Source: Mucilaginibacter frigoritolerans
GTDB lineage: Bacteria; Bacteroidota; Bacteroidia; Sphingobacteriales; Sphingobacteriaceae
Assembly: GCF_007830615.1 (NCBI RefSeq)
Contig: NZ_VLLI01000003.1
Location: forward strand, 124,001 to 188,000
Length of the DNA stretch: 64,000 nucleotides
Direction of reading: 5' to 3'
This document shows positions 1 to 8,053 of the stretch, in pieces. The position numbers and the translations under genes are program-made. The notes beneath the pieces are model-generated. The model did not search any database. It saw nothing but the letters and a program-made list of their open reading frames with translations, and was not told the origin of the DNA. Position 1 is the first letter of the stretch; every line of letters begins with the position of its first letter.

Positions 1-1146
1 GAATACAATATCTCAGTAATTATATCAGGTAATGATCTCGCTAAAGCACTAAATGCAGTGCACGACGGATTTTTTGTTGAGCTTACCAAAACACTCCATG
101 CCTTTTGTTTAGGTACCGGCAATATTGGTCAAACGCTTTTTAAACAACTTAATGCCCACAGTGCCTATTTGCAGGAGCATAACGGCATACAGGTGAAAAT
201 TGCAGGCATCAGCAATACCCGCAAAATGACTTTTAATGCCGATGGTATTTCATTAGATAGCTGGAAGGATGACCTGGAAGCTTCCAATGAAGCTGCAGAC
301 CTAAAAGCTTTTGTAGCTAAAATGAAAAGCATGAACCTGCCTAACTGTGTATTTATTGACAACACTGCCAGTCCCAAACCGGTTGAAGTTTATGAAGAGG
401 TTTTTAAATCGAATATATCGGTTATTACCTGCAATAAAATCGGCAACTCGGCATCGTATGAGCAGTACAAAACATTTCATGATACTGCACACCGTCATGG
501 CGTTGATTTCTTTTACGAAACCAATGTTGGTGCCGGTCTTCCCATCATCCGTACTTTAAAAGATTTGATGAACAGCGGCGACAGGATTGCTAAAATTGAA
601 GCAATATTATCGGGCACTATATCTTTTATCTTTAATAATTTTAAGGGTGATGCCAATTTCCATGATGTGGTTAAAGAAGCTCAGGAAAAGGGTTATACCG
701 AACCTGATCCGCGCGATGATTTAAGCGGAAAAGATTTTATGCGCAAAATATTGATATTGGCCCGCGATGCCGGTTACGCCATGGAAGCCGAAGATGTATT
801 TATTGAAAGCATGTTGCCAAAAGCTTGCCTGGAGGCACAAACAGTTGAGGACTTTTATGCAGCCCTAAAAACGGAAGATGCACACTTTGGCAACCTGAAA
901 GCCAAAGCGGCCGCCGAAAATAAAGTATTGCGTTACATCGGCAAGTTAGAGGATGGTAAAGCGGCTATCACCCTGCAAATGGTGGATGAAAGCCATCCGT
1001 TTTTTACCCTCTCGGGAAGTGATAATATTATATCATTTACTACCGACAGGTATAAAGAACGTCCGCTGGTTGTAAAAGGCCCGGGTGCGGGTGCCGAGGT
1101 TACCGCCGCCGGTGTATTTGCTGATTTAATAAATGTGGGAGCTTAA
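1..1146 (+). CDS. thrA: Bifunctional aspartokinase/homoserine dehydrogenase, C-terminal part (partial)
   Basis: The reading frame is open from the first base, so the gene starts upstream; about 381 residues are visible. The first residues (ISGNDLAKALNAVHDGFF) look like the end of an ACT domain, as in fused aspartokinase/homoserine dehydrogenases. The rest is homoserine dehydrogenase: a Rossmann motif (CLGTGNIGQTLFKQL), then ETNVGAGLPIIRTLKDL and GTISFIFNN, ending with GPGAGAEVTAAGVFADL. It reduces aspartate semialdehyde to homoserine in the cytoplasm. thrB and thrC follow directly, so this is a thrABC operon. The aspartokinase half and any attenuator lie outside the window. The stop codon TAA is also the first part of a GC-rich repeat. 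Confidence 0.95.
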   Translation, partial: EYNISVIISGNDLAKALNAVHDGFFVELTKTLHAFCLGTGNIGQTLFKQLNAHSAYLQEHNGIQVKIAGISNTRKMTFNADGISLDSWKDDLEASNEAADLKAFVAKMKSMNLPNCVFIDNTASPKPVEVYEEVFKSNISVITCNKIGNSASYEQYKTFHDTAHRHGVDFFYETNVGAGLPIIRTLKDLMNSGDRIAKIEAILSGTISFIFNNFKGDANFHDVVKEAQEKGYTEPDPRDDLSGKDFMRKILILARDAGYAMEAEDVFIESMLPKACLEAQTVEDFYAALKTEDAHFGNLKAKAAAENKVLRYIGKLEDGKAAITLQMVDESHPFFTLSGSDNIISFTTDRYKERPLVVKGPGAGAEVTAAGVFADLINVGA

Positions 1147-1254
1147 CCCCCCTAACCCCCTGAAGGGGGAACAAAAAGTTTAATATCAAATGGAAAATAA
1201 AATAGAAAATTTAACAGACTCCGTTTTAGCGCCCCCTTCAGGGGGTGTGGGGGG
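1147..1254. repeat. Inverted pair of GC-rich repeats flanking and entering thrB
   Basis: Two 23-nt copies face each other: 1147-1169 and 1232-1254, with 21 of 23 positions matching when one is reverse-complemented. Each copy holds its own small hairpin (CCCCCTGAAGGGGG). The left copy fills the thrA-thrB gap. The right copy is read in frame as residues APPSGGVGGS of ThrB. The proposed thrB start codon (1190) lies in the loop between the arms. The element resembles the short dispersed palindromes common in Sphingobacteriaceae genomes. That family assignment is inference. Confidence 0.75.
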
Positions 1255-2179
1255 TAGCATCCATGTTTTTGCCCCCGCAACTGTTGCGAACGTTGTTTGT
1301 GGTTTTGACGTGTTGGGCTTCGCCGTAAATGAACCAGGCGACGAAGTAATTATGCGTGTAACCGGTAAACCGGGTATCACCATCAGCAAAATTACTGGCG
1401 ACAATGGTCGCCTGCCGCTTGATGCAGCTAAAAATACGGTTAGCGTAAGTGTTCAGCATTATTTAAAAAGTATTAACCGTACTGACATCGGTTTGGATAT
1501 CGAACTGCATAAAAAAATGCCTATTGGCAGTGGCCTGGGTTCAAGCTCAGCCAGTACGGTAGCCGGTTTATTTGCCATAAAAACTTTATTGGGTGATGAT
1601 ACCGACCCGGCTACCCTATTGCCCTTTGCCATGAAAGGCGAAGAAATGGCTTGCGGACATGGGCATGCTGACAACGTGGCTCCTGCACTAATGGGTGGTT
1701 TCGTACTGATCCGCAGTTATGAACCGCTGGATGTAATCCGCCTGCCACACCCAAAAGACTTGTATTGTGCCATTGTTTTTCCTGATGTGGATGTACCTAC
1801 CCGCGAAGCCAGGCAGATCATCCGTAAAAACATACAGATGAAGGACGCCGTTACCCAGTGGGGTAATATCGCCGGACTGGTTAGTGGTTTGTTTATGAAT
1901 GATATTAACCTGATTGGCCGCAGCATGAAAGATATTTTGGTTGAGCCGGTACGCTCTATGCTGATCCCTGATTTTTACCAGATGCGTGAAATGGCTATGG
2001 AGTTGGGTGCAGTAAGTTTTGGTATCTCCGGGTCGGGGCCATCTGTTTTTGCTTTTACCAGGGACGAAGAAACCGCCAAACGTATCACCCACAAGCTGCA
2101 ACAGCATTTAACCGGCATCAGCATAGGGTCAAATGCATATGTATCAACTATTAATGATAAAGGGCCGAGGGTTTTATAA
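1190..2179 (+). CDS. thrB: Homoserine kinase (GHMP family)
   Basis: This enzyme phosphorylates homoserine to O-phosphohomoserine, the substrate of ThrC. The GHMP-kinase hallmarks are present: N-terminal HVFAPATVANVVCGFDVLGFA, the ATP-binding glycine/serine loop PIGSGLGSSSAS near residues 110-121, and a C-terminal SFGISGSGPSVFAF motif. At 329 residues it is slightly longer than usual. The extra 23 or so residues before SIHVFAP come mostly from a GC-rich repeat read through in frame. ATG at 1190 is the only ATG before the conserved domain. GTG at 1247, inside the repeat, would give a more standard N-terminus. It sits 43 nt after thrA. Confidence 0.94.
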   Translation: MENKIENLTDSVLAPPSGGVGGSIHVFAPATVANVVCGFDVLGFAVNEPGDEVIMRVTGKPGITISKITGDNGRLPLDAAKNTVSVSVQHYLKSINRTDIGLDIELHKKMPIGSGLGSSSASTVAGLFAIKTLLGDDTDPATLLPFAMKGEEMACGHGHADNVAPALMGGFVLIRSYEPLDVIRLPHPKDLYCAIVFPDVDVPTREARQIIRKNIQMKDAVTQWGNIAGLVSGLFMNDINLIGRSMKDILVEPVRSMLIPDFYQMREMAMELGAVSFGISGSGPSVFAFTRDEETAKRITHKLQQHLTGISIGSNAYVSTINDKGPRVL

Positions 2180-2210
2180 TGCGGAAATGTGCAGACGTGC
2201 AAATCAAATA

Positions 2211-2242
2211 AATCGTAATTCGTAAATCTAAAATCGTAAATC
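2211..2242. repeat. Short degenerate direct repeats before thrC
   Basis: The thrB-thrC gap contains three imperfect copies of a word like AATCGTAAATC, the last ending 3 nt before the thrC start codon. It looks like a small dispersed or slippage repeat. No regulatory role can be shown. Confidence 0.4.
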
Positions 2243-2244
2243 AA

Positions 2245-3555
2245 TTGCAACTATACAGTACTAAAAACCCATCGACTAGGGTATCATTCAAAGAAGCTGT
2301 TTTTAACAGCATGCCGCAGGATAAAGGTTTATACATGCCGGTTGTTATTCCCCGGTTAGATGATAAATTTTTGAACCATCTGGATGAATATACTTTGCCT
2401 GAAATTGCATTTAATGTAGCCAAGGCACTCATTGGGGAAGATATTCCTGATAATGACCTGAAAGCTATTATTAAGGATGCCATTAACTTTTTGGCACCTG
2501 TTGTAAAGCTGGAAGAAAACGTATTTGTACTGGAGCTTTGGCATGGCCCCTCGCTTGCCTTTAAAGACTTTGGCGCCCGCTTTATGAGTCGGGTTATGAG
2601 CTATTTCCTCGAAAAAGGCGAAAAACAGCTAGACGTTTTGGTAGCCACCAGCGGCGACACCGGTGGTGCGGTAGCGCTTGGCTTTTTAGGTGTGCCCAAC
2701 ACCCGCGTAACTATTTTATATCCGAAAGACAAAGTTAGCGATGTACAGGAATTGCAGCTAACTACCAACGGCCATAACATTCGCGCGGTTGAAATAGATG
2801 GCACCTTTGACGATTGCCAGGCACTGGTTAAACAAGCCTTTACAGATGCAGAACTGAATGAAAAATTCAGGCTTACATCCGCCAATTCGATCAATATTGC
2901 ACGCTTAATACCGCAAACCTTTTATTACTTTAATGCTTATGCTCAGCTGTTAAAACAGGGGATAGACAAAGTAATTTTCAGCGTACCAAGTGGCAATTTT
3001 GGCAATATCGGTGCAGGTCTGTTGGCCTGGAAAATGGGACTTCCTGTGGAGCACTTTATTGCAGCTACCAATTTAAACGATACTGTGCCCGAATTCCTGG
3101 AAACGGGTGTCTATCAGCCCAAACCCTCCGTAGCTACCTTAAGCAACGCCATGGACGTGGGCGACCCAAGTAACTGGGTTCGTATTGCTGATTTGTTTAA
3201 GGACGATATAAACGATTTAAAAAACCTGGTAACCGGTTATAGTTATAATGATGAGCAAACGCTCGAAGCTATTAAATTCATTAATGATGATTATAACTAT
3301 GTAGCCTGTCCACATACGGCCATAGCCTGGCAAGCTTTGAGGGACTGGCAACAGGATAATTATAAAGCTGATACCGCCGGTGTATTTTTATCAACTGCCC
3401 ACCCCTGCAAGTTTCCGGATGTTTTCCCGGAAAGTATTGCAGCAAAAGTGGATGTGCCTGAACAAGTTGAAGATTTGTTTAAGAAAGAGAAAAAATCCAC
3501 CGTTTTAGGTAAAGATTTTGAAGGGTTTAAGCAATATTTGCTGGAGAATAAATAA
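2245..3555 (+). CDS. thrC: Threonine synthase
   Basis: This PLP enzyme converts O-phosphohomoserine to threonine, the last step of the pathway begun by thrA and thrB. The N-terminus MQLYSTKNPSTRVSFKEAV is typical of the family. The PLP-binding lysine is in LAFKDFGARF (residue 107), and ATSGDTGGAVALGF and SVPSGNFGNIGAG are the phosphate- and cofactor-binding loops. Its 436 residues fit the longer bacterial/yeast-type threonine synthases. The start is a TTG, chosen because the conserved N-terminus begins there and no ATG is available upstream in frame. The gap to thrB is 65 nt and holds short repeats. Confidence 0.95.
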   Translation: MQLYSTKNPSTRVSFKEAVFNSMPQDKGLYMPVVIPRLDDKFLNHLDEYTLPEIAFNVAKALIGEDIPDNDLKAIIKDAINFLAPVVKLEENVFVLELWHGPSLAFKDFGARFMSRVMSYFLEKGEKQLDVLVATSGDTGGAVALGFLGVPNTRVTILYPKDKVSDVQELQLTTNGHNIRAVEIDGTFDDCQALVKQAFTDAELNEKFRLTSANSINIARLIPQTFYYFNAYAQLLKQGIDKVIFSVPSGNFGNIGAGLLAWKMGLPVEHFIAATNLNDTVPEFLETGVYQPKPSVATLSNAMDVGDPSNWVRIADLFKDDINDLKNLVTGYSYNDEQTLEAIKFINDDYNYVACPHTAIAWQALRDWQQDNYKADTAGVFLSTAHPCKFPDVFPESIAAKVDVPEQVEDLFKKEKKSTVLGKDFEGFKQYLLENK

Positions 3556-3569
3556 TGCTTTTACTAGCC

Positions 3570-3596
3570 GTCATGCCGAACTTGTTTCGGCATGAC
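3570..3596. repeat. Perfect 10-bp hairpin with 7-nt loop after thrC
   Basis: Arms GTCATGCCGA (3570-3579) and TCGGCATGAC (3587-3596) pair perfectly around ACTTGTT. A T-rich stretch follows 3 nt later, so it could end the thr transcript. The arm and loop sequence also resembles a dispersed palindrome seen in Sphingobacteriaceae, so it may be a repeat that serves as terminator. Confidence 0.65.
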
Positions 3597-3616
3597 ACCT
3601 TTTATCTTTTTTAATT

Positions 3617-4222
3617 ATGATCAACACCATCATCTTCGACCTCGGCGCAGTTTTAATCGACTGGAACCCGCATTACATGTACCGTACCATATTCAATGAC
3701 GAAGAAGAAATGAAAAACTTTCTGGCAACTGTTACAACTTCTGACTGGAATGAGGAACAGGATGCGGGGCGCACTTTAGCAGAGGGTACAGAAATACTGG
3801 TTCAACAGTTTCCTGAACATGAAGCCAATATCCGTGCGTTTTATACCCGTTGGGATGAAATGCTGGGTGATGCCTTTTGGGATACCGTTGAGATATTAAA
3901 AGAACTAAAAGATAGCGGCAAATACAGATTGTATGCCCTCACCAATTGGTCGGCAGAGACTTTTCCGAAAGCACTGGCCAAATTTGAGTTTCTAAGCTGG
4001 TTTGAAGGAATCGTAGTATCAGGTGCCGAGAAAATGCGCAAGCCTACACCTGAATTTTACCAAATATTACTCGACAGACACGAAGTAAATGCCGAAGAAT
4101 CGCTATTTATTGATGACAATTACCGCAACATTTTAGCCGCAGAAAAACTGGGGATCAAATCAATACATTTTACAAATGCCGAAGCTTTGAGGGCAGAATT
4201 AAAAGCAATAAAAATTCTCTGA
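3617..4222 (+). CDS. HAD-superfamily phosphatase (YihX-like)
   Basis: This is a 201-residue haloacid-dehalogenase-fold hydrolase. Motif I is FDLGAVLIDWNP with nucleophile Asp8; the usual second Asp of DxD is Gly, as in the YihX/HAD-IA group. Motif II is YALTNWS, the motif III lysine is in KMRKPTPEFYQ, and motif IV is FIDDNYRN. The helical cap between motifs I and II fits subclass IA. The family commonly dephosphorylates sugar phosphates, but the substrate is not evident here. It follows thrC with a hairpin between them, so it may be transcribed separately. Confidence 0.88.
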   Translation: MINTIIFDLGAVLIDWNPHYMYRTIFNDEEEMKNFLATVTTSDWNEEQDAGRTLAEGTEILVQQFPEHEANIRAFYTRWDEMLGDAFWDTVEILKELKDSGKYRLYALTNWSAETFPKALAKFEFLSWFEGIVVSGAEKMRKPTPEFYQILLDRHEVNAEESLFIDDNYRNILAAEKLGIKSIHFTNAEALRAELKAIKIL

Positions 4223-4229
4223 TAAAAGA

Positions 4230-5225
4230 TTACTTTTTCAGTTTCAGAATCGAAAAATCGCTATCGGCTTTCTCAATAACATTTCCCAAAACACCCAATC
4301 CGGTTACTTCCATTTCGACCAAATCACCGGGCTGCAGCCACTGGGTTTTATAATTGGGATCGTTTAATAAGCCGGTGCCATTCAGTTCCAAAAAACATCC
4401 GGTTCCAACTGTACCCGAACCTATTACATCGCCGGGCAATACATCACAGCCGTAGGCACAACGTTCAATAATTTCAGCAAAGGTCCATTCCATATCAGCC
4501 ATATTCCCTTTTGATACCTGCTTGCCATTTACAGCGCATATCATTTCCAAATTGTACGCGTTGCCGGTATGCCCCGCTTTAGGGCTTATCTTATAAGGTT
4601 CCAATTCATCAGGTGTCACCAACCAGGGGCCTATCACCGTACAAAAGTCCTTGCCTTTTGCCGGGCCAAGGTTCAGCAGCATTTCTTCCATTTGCAAAGT
4701 GCGGGCACTCATATCGTTCATAATCATAAAACCGGCAATCAAACTGTCCGCTTCGGCAGCTTTGATATTGCGCGCTTTTTTATTCAGTACAATGGCAATC
4801 TCCAGCTCAAAATCAAGTTTTTCAAAATGATCGGGCATACACTCAATATCTCCAATACCCTGTATGGCGTTATGATTGGTAAAATAAAATATTGGGTACT
4901 GATCAAACTCGGGTATCATGGCTGCTCCGCGATTTCGCCTCGCAGTTTCTACATGCTGCCTGAAAGCATATGCATCCCGGCACGAAGTTGGGTGCGGTAC
5001 AGGCGCCATCATCTCAAAAAATAACTCTTCCTTAGCCTCTAATTTCCCCGAAGAAATATCCTTATTAACCCGCTGGGCGCGTTCCATCAACTCATCGCCA
5101 CCCCATAAAAACTCATTCATATTATCGGGGATCAACTTGTCGCATGAATTGAGGTTATAAATGTGGCCATTTATAAAAACGCCCAAATGTTCTATATCTT
5201 CGGTTTTATAGGATACTAATTTCAT
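4230..5225 (-). CDS. Fumarylacetoacetate hydrolase family protein
   Basis: This 331-residue FAH-fold hydrolase has the metal-binding region FELEIAIVLNKKARNI, the signature MNDMSARTLQ, and a C-terminal PGDVIGSGTVGTGC segment. Fumarylacetoacetase splits fumarylacetoacetate into fumarate and acetoacetate, the last step of tyrosine breakdown. It is transcribed divergently from homogentisate dioxygenase and hydroxyphenylpyruvate dioxygenase, so that role is likely. It is shorter than animal fumarylacetoacetases, as expected for the bacterial family. The family also contains other acylpyruvate hydrolases, so the substrate rests on context. Confidence 0.88.
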   Translation of the reverse strand: MKLVSYKTEDIEHLGVFINGHIYNLNSCDKLIPDNMNEFLWGGDELMERAQRVNKDISSGKLEAKEELFFEMMAPVPHPTSCRDAYAFRQHVETARRNRGAAMIPEFDQYPIFYFTNHNAIQGIGDIECMPDHFEKLDFELEIAIVLNKKARNIKAAEADSLIAGFMIMNDMSARTLQMEEMLLNLGPAKGKDFCTVIGPWLVTPDELEPYKISPKAGHTGNAYNLEMICAVNGKQVSKGNMADMEWTFAEIIERCAYGCDVLPGDVIGSGTVGTGCFLELNGTGLLNDPNYKTQWLQPGDLVEMEVTGLGVLGNVIEKADSDFSILKLKK

Positions 5226-5245
5226 TGGCTTATCGGTTGGTTATT

Positions 5246-5253
5246 CAAAGCTA
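5246..5253 (-). promoter_or_regulatory. Bacteroidetes -7 box for the FAH-family gene
   Basis: On the minus strand this reads TAGCTTTG, a match to the TAnnTTTG consensus, 20 nt before the ATG at 5225. No clear -33 TTG was seen at the usual distance. The same octamer forms the -7 box on the other side of this region. Confidence 0.5.
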
Positions 5254-5402
5254 ATGAATTAGTTTATTAAGTTGATTGGGTGAGTGGTTGATTTAGTTTA
5301 AAGCACTAAACTTTTTTAGTTTGGTTAACTACTCACTTAATCAACCTAATCAACTATTCTCCAATTCAACTTAATCAACCTAATAAACCACTCACCCACC
5401 CC

Positions 5403-5433
5403 TTGCATCTTAACTATTAATGCTATAGCTTTG
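5403..5433 (+). promoter_or_regulatory. Likely promoter of hmgA-hpd
   Basis: TTG at 5403-5405 is followed after 20 nt by TAGCTTTG at 5426-5433, fitting the Bacteroidetes -33/-7 pattern. Transcription would start near 5440, giving a leader of about 210 nt before hmgA that contains the small reading frame 5446-5553. Confidence 0.55.
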
Positions 5434-5653
5434 TAATACCAAATTATGAGCATACAAATGCATTTTCTTTTTTCCCTGGGTCTCACTTCAATGAGTGATG
5501 CTTCATCTTTCAGGGATGCTGTGCTCGCTAAAATCGTATTGGCGCAATACTAATTTAGTTTAGGCAGCGGTTGCATTCTTAAACATTGCAGCCAAACTTC
5601 TTTCAAACTATTACAACGCTTTAAACGTTTCTTAATTAACCAATTAACAAGCC

Positions 5654-6808
5654 ATGCCTGTTTATCATACATTAGGAGCTATTCCGCCTAAGCGGCATAC
5701 GCAGTTCCGTAAGCCCGATGGTACTTTATATGCCGAAGAGCTGGTATCAACCGAAGGTTTTTCGAGCCTTTATTCACTAGTATATCATGCTTATCCTCCA
5801 ACCCTGGTAAAAGAATTGGGTGAGCCTTATTCGGTTGAGCCAAAGATTGCCCGTGAAAAGCATCTGAAGCATACCAGCCTTATAGGTTTTAAAATTGAAC
5901 CGGAAGATGATTACCTGAAAAGCCGAAAACCGGTACTGGTTAACAGCGATCTGCATATTTCACTGGCTGCCCCGCGCAAATCCATGACCGACTATTTCTA
6001 TAAAAATAGCCAGGCGGACGAGGTGGTGTTTATACATCAGGGAAGCGGGACACTTAAAACAGGCTATGGCAATATCAAATTTGTATATGGCGATTACCTG
6101 GTTATCCCGCGAGGCACTATTTATCAAATGGAATTTGATACCCCCGATAACCGTTTGTTTATTGTGGAGAGCTTTAGCCCTATCCGCATCCCTAAGCGTT
6201 ATACCAATGCATACGGGCAGATCACGGAACAATCGCCCTATTGCGAACGGGATATTAAAAGGCCTACCGATTTGGAAACCCACGATGAAAAAGGCGATTT
6301 TAAGATTCTGATCAAAAAGCAGGGATTAATCTATCCATACATCTATGGTACCCATCCTTTTGATTTTATTGGCTGGGATGGCTTCCATTATCCCTGGGCA
6401 TTTTCTATTCATGATTTTGAGCCGATAACCGGCCGCTTGCATCAGCCGCCGCCGGTGCATCAAACATTTGAGGGACATAATTTTGTGATCTGCTCATTTG
6501 TACCGCGCAAGTTTGATTATCATCCCTTGTCTATTCCCGCTCCTTATAATCATAGCAATGTAGATAGTGATGAACTACTGTATTATGTTGATGGCGACTT
6601 TATGAGCCGTAAAAGCGTTGTAAAAGGACAAATTACCCTGCATCCAGGCGGCATTCCGCATGGCCCGCATCCCGGCGCGGTTGAAAAATCAATCGGCAAA
6701 GAATCAACAGATGAACTGGCCGTAATGATTGATCCTTTCCGTCCGCTGATGCTTACAGAGGATGCCATTAAAATTGAAGACGAAAACTATTACAAAAGCT
6801 GGATGTAA
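5654..6808 (+). CDS. hmgA: Homogentisate 1,2-dioxygenase
   Basis: This iron enzyme opens the ring of homogentisate to maleylacetoacetate. The 384-residue protein has the two-cupin pattern of the family: an inner cupin with VVFIHQGSGTLKTGYGNIKF and YLVIPRGTIYQME, and the C-terminal iron-site segment GGIPHGPHPGAVE. It is shorter than the roughly 440-residue animal and proteobacterial enzymes but matches the Bacteroidetes form. ATG 5654 is the first start before the conserved MPVYHTLGAIPPKRHTQFR. hpd follows after 48 nt, probably in one transcript. The divergent FAH-family gene would complete the pathway; no maleylacetoacetate isomerase is in the window. Confidence 0.93.
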   Translation: MPVYHTLGAIPPKRHTQFRKPDGTLYAEELVSTEGFSSLYSLVYHAYPPTLVKELGEPYSVEPKIAREKHLKHTSLIGFKIEPEDDYLKSRKPVLVNSDLHISLAAPRKSMTDYFYKNSQADEVVFIHQGSGTLKTGYGNIKFVYGDYLVIPRGTIYQMEFDTPDNRLFIVESFSPIRIPKRYTNAYGQITEQSPYCERDIKRPTDLETHDEKGDFKILIKKQGLIYPYIYGTHPFDFIGWDGFHYPWAFSIHDFEPITGRLHQPPPVHQTFEGHNFVICSFVPRKFDYHPLSIPAPYNHSNVDSDELLYYVDGDFMSRKSVVKGQITLHPGGIPHGPHPGAVEKSIGKESTDELAVMIDPFRPLMLTEDAIKIEDENYYKSWM

Positions 6809-6856
6809 TAGCACATTCCAGTTTTTAACATCAAAACATCACAAGAAAAAACTAAA

Positions 6857-7981
6857 ATGGAAACATTAACCATAGATAAACCAACCCAAACAGCAGATTT
6901 TTTACCGCTGAACGGCACTGATTATGTTGAGTTTTATGTAGGCAATGCCAAGCAGGCGGCCTATTATTATAAAACAGCCTTTGGCTTTCAGGATATGGCC
7001 TATGCGGGCCCGGAAACCGGCATACGCGACAAGGCATCATACGTATTACAACAGGGCAAAATACGACTGATGTTAACAACCCCATTAACATCTGGTCACC
7101 CAATTGCTGAGCATATTAAGAAACATGGCGATGGCGTAAAAATTCTGGCACTTTCTGTAAATGATGCTTATGATGCTTTTAAACAAACTACCCAGCGTGG
7201 TGCACAGCCTTATATGGAGCCACAAACATTAACTGACGGGCAAGGTGAAGTACGTATGAGCGGCATAAAACTGTATGGGGAAACGGTTCACCTTTTTGTG
7301 GAACGAAAAAACTATAGCGGATCGTTTTTACCTGGTTACAAACCGATGGAATCGCACTATCACCCAACAGATACCGGTCTGCAGTATATTGATCATTGTG
7401 TTGGCAATGTAGGGTGGCACAAAATGAACCAATGGGTAAACTTTTACGAGGATATTATGGGCTTCAGAAACATCCTCACTTTCGACGATAAAATGATCTC
7501 TACCGAATACTCTGCCCTGATGAGTAAAGTAATGAGTAACGGCAATGGTTTTGTTAAATTTCCTATAAATGAACCGGCGGAAGGGAAAAAGAAATCACAA
7601 ATTGAAGAATATCTTGAATTTTACGAAGGCGAAGGTGTACAGCATTTGGCATTAGCTACCCATGATATTGTTAAAACAGTAACCGAACTGCAAAAGCGAG
7701 GCATTGAATTTTTAACAGTCCCAACAACCTATTATGATGATTTGATTGACCGCGTTGGCCATATTGATGAAGACCTCGGACCGCTGAAAAAGTTGGGTAT
7801 ATTGGTTGACCGTGATGATGAAGGCTACTTGCTGCAAATTTTCACCAAACCCGTTGAAGACAGGCCGACTTTGTTTTTTGAAATTATTCAACGTAAAGGT
7901 GCTAAATCTTTTGGCGCCGGTAATTTCAAGGCACTATTCGAAGCCATTGAAAGAGAACAGGAATCAAGAGGAAATTTGTAA
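6857..7981 (+). CDS. hpd: 4-hydroxyphenylpyruvate dioxygenase
   Basis: This enzyme converts 4-hydroxyphenylpyruvate, the transamination product of tyrosine, to homogentisate. The protein (374 residues) has two VOC-type halves. The Fe(II) ligands are visible at His180 (YIDHCVGNV), His263 (VQHLALAT) and Glu342 (LFFEIIQRKGAKSFG). The C-terminal GNFKALFEAIEREQ helix that closes the active site is present. It makes the substrate of the preceding hmgA, and a strong terminator follows 48 nt after its stop. Confidence 0.95.
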   Translation: METLTIDKPTQTADFLPLNGTDYVEFYVGNAKQAAYYYKTAFGFQDMAYAGPETGIRDKASYVLQQGKIRLMLTTPLTSGHPIAEHIKKHGDGVKILALSVNDAYDAFKQTTQRGAQPYMEPQTLTDGQGEVRMSGIKLYGETVHLFVERKNYSGSFLPGYKPMESHYHPTDTGLQYIDHCVGNVGWHKMNQWVNFYEDIMGFRNILTFDDKMISTEYSALMSKVMSNGNGFVKFPINEPAEGKKKSQIEEYLEFYEGEGVQHLALATHDIVKTVTELQKRGIEFLTVPTTYYDDLIDRVGHIDEDLGPLKKLGILVDRDDEGYLLQIFTKPVEDRPTLFFEIIQRKGAKSFGAGNFKALFEAIEREQESRGNL

Positions 7982-8028
7982 TATTTCTGACGTTTTTGTC
8001 AGCATTGATTTTACTTAATACTTAATTT

Positions 8029-8053
8029 AACCGGGCTAAGGCCCGGTTTTTTT
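8029..8053 (+). terminator. Rho-independent terminator after hpd
   Basis: An 8-bp perfect stem, AACCGGGC/GCCCGGTT, closes a TAAG loop and is followed by a run of T. It ends the hmgA-hpd transcript. Confidence 0.9.

Larger units (their letters stand above)
5226..5653. other. Divergent intergenic region of the tyrosine cluster
   Basis: This 428-nt region carries both divergent promoters and a patch of repeats at about 5260-5400. The patch is built from short words such as TTGATTAAG on both strands, with 13-bp inverted arms TGGGTGAGTGGTT at 5277-5289 and its complement at 5386-5398. After the plus-strand promoter lies a possible 35-codon reading frame (5446-5553, first residues MSIQMHFLFS, last VLAQY). 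About 100 nt of AT-rich leader then precede hmgA. No other gene was seen. Confidence 0.6.

Noticed and set aside
1688..2107. A 139-codon minus-strand frame opposite thrB
   Set aside because: Antisense shadow of a clear homoserine kinase, with no motif of its own.
4569..5024. A 151-codon plus-strand frame opposite the FAH-family gene
   Set aside because: It is antisense to a well-supported gene and its translation shows no domain, signal or conserved pattern.
5260..5400. The AT-rich repeat patch as a replication origin
   Set aside because: No DnaA-box series or replication genes nearby; it looks like short dispersed repeats.
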